64,000 nucleotides of DNA from Colias croceus (lineage: Eukaryota > Arthropoda > Insecta > Lepidoptera > Pieridae). The stretch spans positions 1,178,001 to 1,242,000 of the forward strand of contig NC_059566.1 of the NCBI RefSeq assembly GCF_905220415.1, written 5' to 3'. Shown here piece after piece: positions 10,701 through 21,099 of the stretch; within the stretch, counting starts at the first letter, position 1; the number at the start of each line of letters is the position of its first letter. Made by a program: the position numbers and the translations under genes. A model generated the notes under the pieces. It saw nothing but the letters and a program-made list of their open reading frames with translations, did not search any database and was not told where the DNA came from.

Positions 10701-13700
10701 ATTCAAAATAAGTGTAATATATAGAAATTACTTAAAAAAATACTCGTATCGAAGTACACAATAATAACCTATTTTTTTTAAACAGTGTTTGTAAATAAAT
10801 ACTTTTTGTAAGTTGTGATTTAATTAAAATGGCGAATAAAAAATGCAAAATTAGGAAAAGAAGCCTACCTAAAGTGAAGAAGATCAGAAAGTGTATTGCG
10901 TAAGTATTTAATAAGTTCCCATTTACAATAAAAAAATAAATATTCGAATAATTAGATATTATCTATTTTAACAGACTAGCTAAATCAGTATGATAATTTT
11001 TATTTTCATTTTACAATTTACCTTAGAGCAACAACCAGAGGCGGTTCGTGACAAAATTGTATGGGTGTTCACTTGAAATAAAACAACGAAAATACAATAG
11101 CGTTAGCGGGATAATATATTACAAACAAAAAAAAATTAGCACCACATTTTATAAATATCTATTTATACACTAAAAATTACAAAGTACAGGCTATTTCAAA
11201 ACGAATTCAATGATTATCAATTAATAAAATTTAGTAAATCACCGAATTTGCATTACTATTTTCTTCTACTAACGCCTGCATATAATATAAAAAAATAAAA
11301 ACGAAAATCAGTAAAAATAACAATACTTTCGCCTCTATGGATAATATCGAAAATTTCAAAAAGGGATAATTTGCGCCTGTAATCACACTAGACATATATT
11401 AGCAACATAATAAATTATCTATTATTATACGAATTTATTTAGATCAGTCGGCCGCGAAAATTCCAATATTTTAAATATTTTTTAATAAAACTCTGGGTGT
11501 TCTACTCGTGCATTCAAAAAGAGAAGCTCCTTAGATATTTAAATAAAACAAGAATGTCACTTTTTCGGGCCTAAAAACACATACTATATAGCCGTAGCGC
11601 CGTTCATAGCGGTTATATAAAACAAGTTGACACTTGACGCGATCCTACCGCCATTTTGCTAATGTCAGTGAACGTGTAAAAACAGGAGCGAAATATCCCA
11701 AATTGTAAACAATAAATATGCGTAACAAAAACAACATGAAGTAACTTTCTATAGTAATTTTCTGGTTTTCAAAAATTGATAGCTCAAAAAGTAAAAGGTT
11801 CCGTCAACTGAAATTTCATATTTATGTTCCATAGGACAATAGCTAACCACAAAAAAATTTACGCATTTCAACTCGACGTCCGATAAAGTACAGTTTTACC
11901 TCGTATTAAATAAGTATAATGATAAGCGCCGCCATTGAAGATTCGTTTCTTTACTGAACTGCCTTATATTAATAATTATTAAATATATATGTATAAATAC
12001 TATTCATAAAATAAATCTATAAAAATAATTTTTGTTATTGTTTATTTTTTCCTTTATTATTAAAATTTCACCCAAATTTTATTTTAATTTTTTTGATGAT
12101 TATAAAGAAGTATTTTCAATCTTTTTAATCATTTTGTAGTTGAATGGAAAAAACCGGAACCGACACTATAACCGCTCGGCTACGTAACAATTATTTCTAT
12201 ATTCTTTACTAGCGACCCGCCCCGGTTTCACACGGGTGCAATGCTGATACTAAATACACTACAGAAAAACTGTGAACGTTGTATATAAAAACATAGCGGC
12301 CCGCTCCGGCTTCGCACTGGTATAAAATATTATATAGCCGGGCGGCCGGCCGCGGCCGGTACCGCCGCAAACGCTACGTCCCGCAATTTTTAAATCTGTA
12401 ATATCTTCGAAAATATTCACTTAAATCATACGGTGTAAAGGGCCATATAGATCTTTATTAAATGAACAATGTATTCAAGGTATTTAATTGGTTAAGGATT
12501 AATGTTGTATTGGTTAAAATCGCTTCGAAAATTAGCCATTATTTGTCGTAAAAAGTAAATGACAAAAAAAGTTATTGTGGGTTATCCATAAAAGATAGAC
12601 ATATACCATCGCGGACTTTTCTGTAGACCTTTTCAATGTGTATAATACTTAGTACATTATTTTGATAAAACTCGTAGGGTTCAGCCTGCGTTTGCAATGT
12701 AAGCGGAAAAAATGTAATTTTTTACGACATCACATTAGAAACCTCAAAAATAACAGTACTTCTCCACTATTTAATGGATGTTATTATACATTTAAACCTT
12801 CCTCTTGAATCACTCTATCTATTAAAAAAAACCGCATCAAAATCCGTTGCGTAGTTTCAAAGATTTAAGCGTACAAAGGGACAGAGAAAGCGACTTTGTT
12901 TTACACTTACTATGTAGTGATAAGAATACCGGTGAAATTACGAAACGTATTGCGCGGGTAAATCTTTGTGCGTGAAATACGGCTAAAACGATTTCCATGA
13001 GACCTAGCTAGATCGATTTTCGTCCCTGTAAACCCTTAAATTGAAACTTTTATAAAATCGTTAGAGCCGTTTTCGAGAACTCATTAATATACAAACAAAA
13101 TAGATATATATAAATATGCAAATATTGCTCGTTTAATGGTATAGGATAAGTAGTAAATTTATTTATCAACAACATTCCTACGATAGCAAATAAAATCGAA
13201 CTACTGATTTATTTATACTGTGGCGTAATCGCCCGCCTTCATAGGTCACCGGAGTTCATGCCGCGCCGGCTCCTGCGCAACGCGGTCGCGAGCCGTCTCA
13301 GCGCCTAAAATGCCTAAAGTTTCAGTACAAAGGGCTCTTAAAACTCTTATGTGTACACCCATAACAAGCAACCCACCCAACTTTACCACCAGCACGTGAG
13401 CTATCGTTTAAGATTATGTTTTCATAGACAAAATGCTCACATTTGTGAAGCCGTATATGCCGTTGCGCGAAACTAGAGATGAAAACATGGATTTTCAGGA
13501 AAAATTTAGCAAAAATTTTTTGACGTCATTTTGTTGTATAAGTATTTTTTACGTGATCAGTGCATAACAAAACTACAAGTCCCTTCGTGCTTAGTATACC
13601 AATAGTGGGACATCCTGTATAAACTGACGAAGAAGCGGTCTATGCGAAGAAAATAACAGTTAAAGCCGTTCCGCGTTGGGCAAAGATAGAATATAAATTT

Positions 13701-14223
13701 AAAAGAGTTAGCAACGTAATCGACTAAACACAACCCGGCTTATTAGGTGACTTCAGACGGAACGTGTTTAAGTACGCGTATGCCGCCTCTACCTCAGTTT
13801 TATATATTATTATTATGTATTCAAATAATAATATATAAAACTGAGGTAGAGGCTTAAAATCTTATATTTACCAGTGCATCCGCAGAAAACATCGCATGAT
13901 AGATCTTTCTAATACAGAGGTAAAAAGACTCAATCGGCTACCTATCCCCTCAACCTCATCCAAATTCGCTCAACATCAATATGAATTCTTAGCAACAAAA
14001 TTGTATAATTTGTTAAATAGTAAATACAACGTTAGGGTTATAAATCATAATAAAATTAAACGAGTTGTGACAGATTGGCTAAAAGATATGGATTACGAAG
14101 AAACAGAAAAATTAATGATGGTAAATCACTAGGACGTATTCACCCACCCGCCCACATGTCATACGTACTAACTTACTCACATGCTCTACACAAACACACA
14201 CATGCACAAACACATACACACAC

Positions 14224-14273
<50 letters not shown>

Positions 14274-14830
14274 GCGAACAGATACAAGCACACAATATTT
14301 ATAACGGGAATGACTTCTTAAAATTGAAATATTAACTTCAGTTTGTCCTTTTTTTTGTATAAATAAAGGTATTTTTTTTTTCCTTTTATCTATTTTTACT
14401 GTTTAAACATAAAACTGTGAGTTTGCAGAAACATATATAATATAGATATAAAGACTGGGAAGAAACTGGCCTTCGAAACACAGTTAACCACTAGTTCGAA
14501 GGTCAGGGTCTGAACATAATGCTGTACCTGTTTCTTGAAAAATAAATTTTTATTTTTATTTTTTTTATTTTTTTATTATTTATTCTTTAGTGAAACCCTA
14601 AAAGTAGCTTATATGTACGAAACTCTATGAGGAGTCCGACTCGCATTTAACCGGTTTTTTATTTTGTTTCAGGTTTATTCGTAATAACGTCCTGTAACTG
14701 GACAGAAGCGGAATTAATAAAACATTTTGCAGAAAAAATGAAGTTGAAATGTGTCATACCGACGCCGCAGTTCAAATTTGGCGGGAAAGTTGGCAGCGTT
14801 GTGTCATCTGTGGTGTTTGTTAAAAAATAA
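7799..14830 (+). CDS. EEF1AKMT2: eEF1A lysine methyltransferase 2 (METTL10-like), four coding exons
   Basis: Predicted SAM-dependent enzyme that methylates a lysine of translation elongation factor eEF1A in the cytosol. Coding exons 7799-7994, 8385-8521, 9295-9454 and 14673-14830 join in frame across GT-AG introns into 216 residues, near the usual family length. The class I methyltransferase motif I, DLGCGNG, is assembled across the first junction (residues 64-70). It is followed by the acidic post-I region GVDYCIEA, the family motif HDKGTYDAI in exon 3, and SCNWTEAEL in exon 4, all as in METTL10/EFM4. The start is the first of two tandem ATGs directly after an acceptor, so a non-coding exon lies upstream. 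Intron 3 is about 5.2 kb and full of nested transposons. The stop codon overlaps AATAAA. Not a pseudogene: all four exons are open and the splice sites are intact. Confidence 0.93.
8018..8180. repeat. Dispersed lepidopteran repeat in intron 1, copy 1
   Basis: Contains TTGAGCGCGGGGATCGAATC, CGTAACGAAAAAACCTCACG and GTGCCACACGTC. An inverted copy with the same blocks is at 58985-59145. It is absent from the mature coding sequence. Confidence 0.65.
8577..9235. mobile_element. Two Helitron relics in intron 2
   Basis: 8577-8720 (+) has TATTATAAAGCTGAAGAG and the ATCTCAGGAACTACTG block but is truncated after CGCTAAGACCAAC. 9055-9235 (-) starts ACTAGCTTTCCGCCCGCGGC and ends near TACTACGTAGTGA. Confidence 0.55.
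9586..9762. mobile_element. MITE with ~60-bp inverted arms
   Basis: Left arm TAAGAGCTACTTTTGTCTCG ... GTCTCTCCCATCAACTCTAT; right arm ATAGAGTTGATGGGAGAGAC ... GAGACAAAAGTTGCTCTTGC. The outer motif AGAGCTA(A)C(C)GCG is also inverted. Non-coding; in intron 3. Confidence 0.7.
9813..10073. mobile_element. TIR element with AACCGACTTCAAA ends
   Basis: Left end TTAAAAACAACCGACTTCAA, right end TTTGAAGTCGGTTAAAA. The body includes ACTGGGCCTATCCGAATAAA. A full copy is at 63404-63677, and right-end fragments are at about 30575-30605 and 58930-58985. Confidence 0.7.
10829..10899 (+). CDS. Possible first exon of a transposon protein (very basic N-terminus)
   Basis: ATG preceded by TTAATTAAA opens 23 codons (MANKKCKIRKRSLPKVKKIR, then KCI) and runs into a consensus donor GC|GTAAGT at 10900. 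Eleven of the 23 residues are Lys or Arg. No continuing exon was recognised. It could be the start of a transposase gene in the TTAA element, or chance. Confidence 0.25.
11708..11902 (+). repeat. Dispersed repeat, copy 2
   Basis: Homologous to 7245-7437, in the same orientation, about 4.4 kb downstream. It shares ATATGCGTAACAAAA and CAACTCGACGTCCGATAAAG. Confidence 0.6.
12205..13155 (-). mobile_element. Decayed Helitron-type repeats
   Basis: Starts ACTAGCGACCCGCCCCGGTT, with a second similar start near 12295 (GCGGCCCGCTCCGGCTTCGC). Ends with CAAATATTGCTCGTTTAATG and ATAGGATAAG. At 12780-12925 there is a copy of the CCTTCCTCTTGAATCACTCT body, so at least two copies overlap or are nested. Confidence 0.45.
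13785..13853. repeat. Perfect short hairpin
   Basis: Arms of about 30 bp: GCCTCTACCTCAGTTTTATA and onward, and its exact inverse ending at 13853, around a short AT loop. It stands just upstream of a LINE coding fragment. No TSD was identified. Confidence 0.7.
13896..14132 (+). pseudogene. LINE reverse-transcriptase C-terminal tail fragment
   Basis: 78 codons resembling the extreme C-terminus of CR1/Jockey-group LINE polymerases, with the pattern RLPIPST...HQYEFLATKLYNLL followed by a basic helix (KIKRVVTDWLKDM). Only this tail is present. Upstream sequence has no reverse-transcriptase motifs, as expected for a 5'-truncated copy. A (CA)n tract and an AATAAA-containing T-rich region follow. 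Family assignment is from pattern memory. Confidence 0.5.
14226..14270. repeat. (CA)n microsatellite
   Basis: About 22 near-perfect AC dinucleotides, with impure CA-rich sequence from about 14185. Confidence 0.9.
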
Positions 14831-14831
14831 A
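14826..14831 (+). promoter_or_regulatory. Poly(A) signal overlapping the methyltransferase stop codon
   Basis: AATAAA contains the TAA stop at 14828-14830. A T/GT-rich stretch follows immediately, so the 3' UTR would be only tens of bases. Confidence 0.6.
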
Positions 14832-15282
14832 ATTGTATTTTTTATTTGGTTGTTTTATTTTCCTGATGTGTAACATAAATTGAAAATGCATAATTAAATA
14901 TAACGGTCTAACTACAAAATTGAAACTTGCATGGAACCAAGTGATTTAATAAAATATTTTCATGAAATACTGTGAAATATGTACCTACTAGAATCTAGAT
15001 GTTCGTTCGAGTCGACTGTTTTCTATTCTTTATAAATGTTCCAATTTTTAATCAATCGTACAAACTACACAGCATAACCTCCTGCACTATGATTGTTACA
15101 TAAAAATAAGACACTACATTTTCGAAAAAAAATCAATCATTACACGCTTTTCAGACATCAATGGGGATCAAAGCCAATCTTCGTAATAGTCAGGTTCAAT
15201 AAGTAACCATAAATCAATCGATAAAAGATAGATTAGTATTTTAAAATTATCAGATAATATACCTGGATATCATTGGCTAATA

Positions 15283-16117
15283 TAGGTCTACCAGAATCTG
15301 ATGGCATATTTATATTTAAGAAATAAAAGATTTTCATGTGGCAACTTATTTGACAACTATCAAATTGGTTGTCAAATTATTTGTCTTTTTTGCAGTTGAT
15401 ATATAATTTTTAGGATTTTGTCTAAAAAATCTTCGAAAATGTCGAAAAAGCCGCTGTGATCACAAGCAAGAGGTGTTGTTTATAATGTGTATAGAAAAAT
15501 ATTTGATGAAGAAGGGTCAAACACATCACAATTTTCAATTTAGAATATTTTATTGGTAAATTGGACTTACCCGCTTTGATACTTTTAATTAAAAAAATAT
15601 TATATGTAGGTAACTATAATATTGTTTGTTGATTGGAATATAATTATATGAAAACTTATTACAGGAGTTTCCAATACGGCTATTCGTCAAGTCCAAGCTG
15701 TCCAAGTCAATTTTATAATGTGTGTATCTGTTAATACTTACGAAAATAAACATAGTTTTATTTTACTTTTATTTTATTTTTTAAAAAATTATAAGCAGTC
15801 TAGTTTTCTATCGATATAACATCGATATTTTCACATGGCATAATGATAATGAACATACAAATATAGGTATGTGTAAATAATAATATTATGTATTACCTGT
15901 GTAAAAGTAATATGTATATTATACATGTAAGTATGTACCTACATAATATTAAGTGGATATCTCATTTTTAAGTACAGTATTGTCCACTTATGTAATGTGA
16001 CTAATGATATAAACTAAAAAATAAGCAGTATCAAGATCGTTCAGTCCATTTTCCCTAGGGTTGCACACTCAAAATTTTGATTTCCCTAATTGCCATCAGA
16101 TTCTGGTTTACCTATAA
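15283..16117. mobile_element. 835-bp TIR element
   Basis: Inverted ends TATAGGTCTACCAGAATCTG and CAGATTCTGGTTTACCTATA enclose non-coding AT-rich sequence. No clear TSD. Confidence 0.6.
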
Positions 16118-16142
16118 CAATATTATTAATATTGTCTATAGT

Positions 16143-16636
16143 AGAGCCATTTTAATAGGCAACATTTGACAGTTCTACAAATTTCAACAACGTAACCTAG
16201 TAACGACGACATAGAATAACATGATATTTCGTTTTGTTAGAACTGCACATTTGCTTAACTTTTTTAAATTACGATTACATATTTATAATAATAATGACCA
16301 ATACAAGTAATTTTAAGATTTCATTTTACTGATTAACCATTCTAAACATAATAAACAATTTCTGAATTGAAGAACTGACGTCGCTACAATTTTGTGTCAA
16401 TAAACCTTTTTTCTATTTATATACCAGAGATGTTACTCTAAAAATCGAAATCTGACATCTAGAATCGAATGCATTGATTACTTGTGAATAAAAATCATCA
16501 TAAATTAATAAATTCGATTGACAAATGTTTCAAATCCGTATCGATTAATTCACTTTAATCGATGTTTTTATGCAAGTTACATCTCTTCGAAGATAAAATT
16601 GATAGACGTCAAATGTTGCCTATTAAAATGGCTCGA
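16143..16636. mobile_element. 494-bp TIR element with ~7-bp TSD
   Basis: Ends AGAGCCATTTTAATAGGCAA and TTGCCTATTAAAATGGCTCG, with CTATAGT directly repeated at 16136-16142 and 16637-16643. An 8-bp reading matches 7 of 8, which would fit hAT. No coding sequence. Confidence 0.65.
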
Positions 16637-16689
16637 CTATAGTTACTGCATTACGCCAACGTTTATCTAGACTCTAGAGTTTGTTCTTA

Positions 16690-16830
16690 CTACTTATCTT
16701 ATCCAATATGAAAAATTATTTCAGTGTACAATATCAGTAGGTATAGCCTATTTATCGAGGAAGGCAGGAATGAATATCGAGAAATAGGAGCGGAGCTATG
16801 CGGGTAGAACCGCGTACCGCGAACTGCAAA
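16690..16830 (+). mobile_element. Helitron relic
   Basis: Only the TTTATCGAGGAAGGC and AGGAGCGGAGCTATGCGGGT blocks survive. Confidence 0.4.
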
Positions 16831-17227
16831 TAAATACACCACTATTTTTAAATCAGTACAAAAACTTTAAGGACATGTTAGCGAATACTTTATTATCGTG
16901 ATCATGATGTTAGAATTACATAATATCGATAGATAGCAAAGATATATTCATTTGTTTATTTAAGAAAGTCTCACTAAAATCATAGACACATTGCAGAGTT
17001 CATTCACTTATTCATTGATAGTATTACCTAACCTTGGGCAATAAAATGAAACAAGAGATGTAGTTACTAACTTTATTTATTTTAATTTCCTAAATTCAAA
17101 TCTCCCCTTCATACTTCATCCGGGCTTAGGACCGGAATAATTACTTTTTTACAATAAATTAAATAGGTACATAGGTATGCAATTACAAAACAAACAATAT
17201 CAAAATCGAATTTTGTCGTATAAATTA

Positions 17228-17456
17228 AGAAGTTAGAATCAGCTGTTTTTTACAATACCTACCTAATCTGTATTGAACTTAGGATTTTGGCGTGTTTAAG
17301 AAGTTAGAACCAGCTGTTTTTTACAATACCTACTCTGTATTGAAAGAAAAAACGATTTTGGCGTGTTTAAGAAATTAGAATCAGCTGTTTTTACAATACC
17401 TAATCTGTATTGAAAGAAAAAACGATTTTGGCGTGTGAAGTTAGAATCAGCTGGTA
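17228..17456. repeat. Minisatellite, ~68-bp unit, 3.3 copies
   Basis: The unit runs from AAGTTAGAATCAGCTGTTTT through ACAATACCTA, CTGTATTGAA and GATTTTGGCGTGT. Units 2 and 3 share an insertion (AGAAAAAACG) that unit 1 lacks; the fourth copy is truncated. Confidence 0.85.
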
Positions 17457-17479
17457 TTGACAATTATCTTAACTAACCT

Positions 17480-17825
17480 TACAACTTACAAGTATTTCAA
17501 TAATAAAATTGTCCTTCAAAATGTCCACCACCATTATCAATACACAGACGTGCACGTTTTATTAAATTGTTTTTTAACGAGAGAAGTAAGTAGGTATGTT
17601 TTTTTGTCTTTTCACTTCATCCAATATGCGCTGTTTTAATTATTGTTCGACACTAACCGGCTCACTTTTGTTCACTTAATTTCACTCCACAAAAAGAGGT
17701 CCAAGGGTGTGAGATCAGGTGAGCGAGGAGGCCAAGCAGCAGGCCCGCCTCGACCGATCCACTGACTTCCAAACTCCGCTGTGAGAAATTCATGAACCGC
17801 AGCGTTATTCGACATTCGTACTACG
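17480..17825 (-). pseudogene. IS630/mariner-type transposase relic
   Basis: On the minus strand 17825 to 17680 reads SNNAAVHEFLTAEF, SQWIGRGGP and then WPPRSPDLTPLDLFLW. The last is the signature around the final catalytic acidic residue of insect IS630/mariner-superfamily transposases. Further on, CIDNGGGHFEGQ resembles the family's C-terminal C-I-x-x-N-G-G-H-F-E end. Frameshifts separate the parts and the N-terminal half is missing, so it is dead. Confidence 0.7.
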
Positions 17826-18147
17826 TCGATCCTCTTAAAAATACGCTAGTACATTACACGTTAGCATTTTGTGACAACGCCTGCTGGTAAGCATTTACCA
17901 CGACGGTTCGTACATTTGGCGATCGAGCGTTCGGGACTCGGGTACTATTATCTGTACATACGTACTGCTGCACTCGCATTTTCTCCACTCAAAAAGAACG
18001 CACGAAGCATAAGTACATAATCGCGTGATATGAATTGATATGATATTGTACCAGGAAAAACGTAAACAAACGCGACGAAAAAAAGCAAGTTTTCACTTCC
18101 GCTAACAATTAGGCACTGTTTGTCCGTTGTCGCAACGCGTTCGGCGT

Positions 18148-18182
18148 TGGGGTGCGAACTGCGAACTGCGAACTGCGAAGTG
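18148..18182. repeat. Short tandem repeat GCGAACT
   Basis: Four imperfect heptamers (GCGAACTGCGAACTGCGAAC) in a locally GC-rich patch (18120-18260). This patch is the only GC-rich stretch nearby. Confidence 0.7.
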
Positions 18183-18654
18183 CGACGCGGGCGCAGGCCA
18201 CAGAGGGAAAGGGGGTGGCGGGGTGAAGGATGGCGAGCTTCGACGCGAGTTTGCCGGAATTTATCAATGGAGCTGTCCAGCGGACCTATTCGAAATCGTA
18301 CGCTAGAAAATTACAACACAATACCTAGTGTGGGTCATTGACTAAGAATAGGTTTAACAATTTTTACATATTTATGTGGACAATTTTGGGACATTTCTGT
18401 TTGTTAGTGTTTTTAATTATTTCTTACATAAATATGATTGGTTAAAGGTACTTAACACCCTGTAAAATTTTATGTACTGATTAAAAAATAGTGGTGTATA
18501 GCGTATCTGTACATTTGCCATCAATAATAATTAATCAATTCTATCATACCAAGTGATTTTTTTTTCACACGCAATTACTCAAGCGTGTAATATTTTGATA
18601 CTAACAGTAGCCGCGGCTTCGTCCGCGCCTGACTATATCGAGATATAGTTCTAT

Positions 18655-18679
18655 CGTAGTATATTATTATTAGTCTGTG
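18655..18679 (-). mobile_element. Ultra-short insertion (25 bp) with direct-repeat flanks, copy A
   Basis: Flanked by GTTCTAT at 18648-18654 and 18680-18686. The minus strand begins CACAGACTAATAATAATATA and ends CTACG, the same core as the insertions at 31204 and 39260. Confidence 0.7.
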
Positions 18680-18687
18680 GTTCTATT

Positions 18688-19274
18688 AGTTCAGGATACA
18701 TCGCCCATTTTTGCAAGTGACTACTATCAAGCTGATTTTCCGTTTGTAGCTTTATTTTGATGAGACACCGAATAATTTCGTGTACGAAACTCTCGATTGT
18801 GGTAGCTAACAGAGATAACAAGGATAAAATTTTTTGATTTGATGGTTCTCAAATATTTATTACGCAATTTGTAGGACAATATGTCTGTTGAATTATATAA
18901 ACATTAACTAAGTGAAAACAAAAAAATCAGCTTGTTAGTAATCATTTATGATGACCTCGTTATCGATACACTTTGGAAAGGGGGACTCTTTGAACAAACC
19001 TTATATTTTGTAGGACAAATATTTTTTCGAATAATTTAGGTAATTATCTTGAGATTGAACAAAAAAAAATTCATTCAGTTAGTAATAACACAGACTAAGT
19101 AATAAATATTTGAGAACCATCAAATCAAAAATTTTTATCCTTGTTATCTCTGTTAGCTACCACAATCGAGACTTTCGTACACGAAATTATTGGGCGTCTC
19201 ATCAAAATAAAGCTACAAACGGAAAATTAGCTTGATAGTAGTCACTTGCAAAAATGGGCGATGTATCCTGAACT
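18688..19274. mobile_element. 587-bp element with ~170-bp inverted arms
   Basis: Arms start AGTTCAGGATACATCGCCCA and its inverse. They also share TGGTAGCTAACAGAGATAAC and AAATATTTATTAC in inverse order. The centre is unpaired AT-rich sequence. No ORF, and the TSD is not clear. Confidence 0.8.
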
Positions 19275-19985
19275 TTATGTACCTACAATATTATGATTTA
19301 TGAGTTATGTCCATTTGATGACACATATTTTATAGTAAAACGCCATCTATCGCAATTAATAAAACTTAAAAGTTGAGGTGTTTCAAATAGTCTTTTTTAG
19401 GATTTTCAATGGGATAGATAGGTATGTCTTACCCCCGGTAAAAAGTAGCCTATATAACTATCTCACTATTCTACTAACGACAAAAATTATACCATGAAAT
19501 GATGAAATCGTTACATACTCGCATTTTTTCAGGGTTGTTGAATTAAATGTCTTTTCTTTCTTTATTTCTTTTATTTATTTATAACACTAACTACTATATT
19601 AAAGCCTTTTGCTTGTTATATAAAACATAATTTTTAACAAATCTTGTATTAAACCTTCCTCGAGAACCACTTTATTTAAAAACTGCATCAAAATCTCCTA
19701 CTGCCCTTACGTAGGTGGTTTTATATATCTAAGCCTATTTTTAGAAGCTGTTTTTTCATCAAATTTTCATAGCATTTAGGTTTTGTAACATAATAATTAT
19801 GAACTAGCCTTCCATTCCAGGCGCTCGCGTGGCTTCTACGTTGTCGCGTGAGAGCCATAGTACATTAATCTTGTATCAAGGTCTAATCAATAATTTCTGC
19901 AATCTGCTTTATGGACGTAATTGTTATGTATTAATTAATATATTGAGAAAACTCTTTGATTAAATATAAATTATAATATGTATAT
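19275..19985. other. Mostly unrecognised; weak Helitron fragments
   Basis: 19645-19745 resembles the AACCTTCCTCGAGAACCACT Helitron body, without ends. Nothing else was recognised. Confidence 0.35.
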
Positions 19986-20001
19986 AGAGAATCTATAGAT
20001 A

Positions 20002-20376
20002 GGTACTAATATTATAAAACTGACGAGTTTGTTTGATTGAACGCGGTAATCTCAGGAACTACTGGTCCGATTTGAAAAATTATTTGACTGTTATATAGTC
20101 CATTTATCGAGGAAGGCTATATAGAATATATAATATCATCTATAAAACCTCAGGGCACCCGGCACAGGCAGTCTTAAATTTATACTACTTATTATAATAA
20201 TATCTTAAGAGTTTGTTTGTTTGAAAGAACTAATCTCAGGAATTACTGGTCCGATTTGAAAAATTATTTCGGTGTTAGACAGCCCATTTATCGAGGAAGG
20301 CTATAGGCTATATATCATCACGCTAAGACCAACAGGAGCTAAGCCACGCGGGTGAAATCGCGAAGCGCAGCTTGTT
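20002..20376 (+). mobile_element. Two tandem Helitron copies
   Basis: A partial copy at 20002-20150 starts GGTACTAATATTATAAAACTG. A longer one at about 20190-20376 ends GTGAAATCGCGAAGCGCAGC with a mutated terminal CTAG. Confidence 0.6.
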
Positions 20377-20617
20377 ACAATATAAAATCAAGGGCGAATA
20401 AAAATGGAAACAAACAGACATACAACCATAAATTCCTTTATTAAAAGTTTTACAAAGTTAACGTATTACTTCTAAATTTTACAAGTATTTTTATAAATTA
20501 ATATTATATACATAATTTTAAACAATAATTATATGAAGAGGGTTGACAGATGAAAAAAAGACCGAAAAATAAATTAAAAAAACAAAGACTGAAGTAATTT
20601 TTAATTTTAAATACGAA

Positions 20618-21097
20618 GTAATCGTATAGGAGGTAGCAACGTTGACAAGAGAGAATTTAAGTATAGTTGGTTCTTTGATAAACTGTTCCTCTTGCTATTT
20701 CGGTTAGAGTCCGGGCTGTCTGGCTGGCCGCAGTGGTTGCGTTTATTAGTGCGCATCTTATCGGCACAGGAAAATATCCTTAATTTAAAGTCATTTTTTA
20801 ACGCGTAATTTTTAATCTTTTGCCTTTAGATAGATCCATCAGACAAAAATTTTTTATTGCAAGACGTTTTTTTCGTTGTTAAATAGGTGCCAGACACAAT
20901 TTTTTATTTAAAATAATTAAAATGTCATCGAAATAAATGAAATTCTATCAAGATGAATGAAGAGATCTAATAAACGCAACCACTGCGGCCAGCCAGACAG
21001 CCCGGACTCTAACCGAAATAGCAAGAGAAACAGTATATCAAAAACCCAACTATACTAAAATGACTTTTTTTAAACGTTGCTAGCTCCCGTACGATAA
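20618..21097. mobile_element. 480-bp element with >100-bp TIRs
   Basis: Outer ends AATCGTATAGGAGGTAGCAA and TTGCTAGCTCCCGTACGAT. The inner part of each arm has TTAGAGTCCGGGCTGTCTGG and GGCCGCAGTGGTTGCGTTTA in inverse orientation. Non-coding centre. Confidence 0.8.
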
Positions 21098-21099
21098 TG

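Larger units (their letters stand above)
10247..13337. mobile_element. 3.1-kb element inserted at TTAA
   Basis: The surrounding MITE continues exactly across this block. In uninterrupted copies the site reads GAATTCTTAAAACTCTATG; here TTAA stands on both sides (10243-10246, 13338-13341). A TTAA duplication is typical of piggyBac and Kolobok elements. The ends, GGGGCCATGG and (inverse) GAGCCCTTTG, match only weakly. A possible short first exon lies at 10829-10899. The interior also holds Helitron relics and a dispersed repeat, so it is a composite. Confidence 0.6.
10126..13617 (+). mobile_element. Mariner-type MITE, split by a TTAA-flanked insertion
   Basis: Ends CAGGATGTCCCACTGTTGGT and its inverse, flanked by TA on both sides (10124-10125 and 13618-13619). 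That is the Tc1/mariner target duplication. Removing the insert at 10247-13337 gives about 400 bp co-linear with the copies at 42858, 48856 and 61942. Confidence 0.8.

Noticed and set aside
14075..14335. 86-codon open frame with a His/Thr repeat
   Set aside because: Translation of the (CA)n microsatellite; no homology or coding signal.
17228..17456. Evenly spaced repeats resembling a CRISPR array
   Set aside because: Units are contiguous with no unique spacers, and the genome is animal; a minisatellite.
18120..18341. 73-codon open frame in a GC-rich patch
   Set aside because: Low-complexity GCGAACT repeats and no recognisable domain; no splice context.
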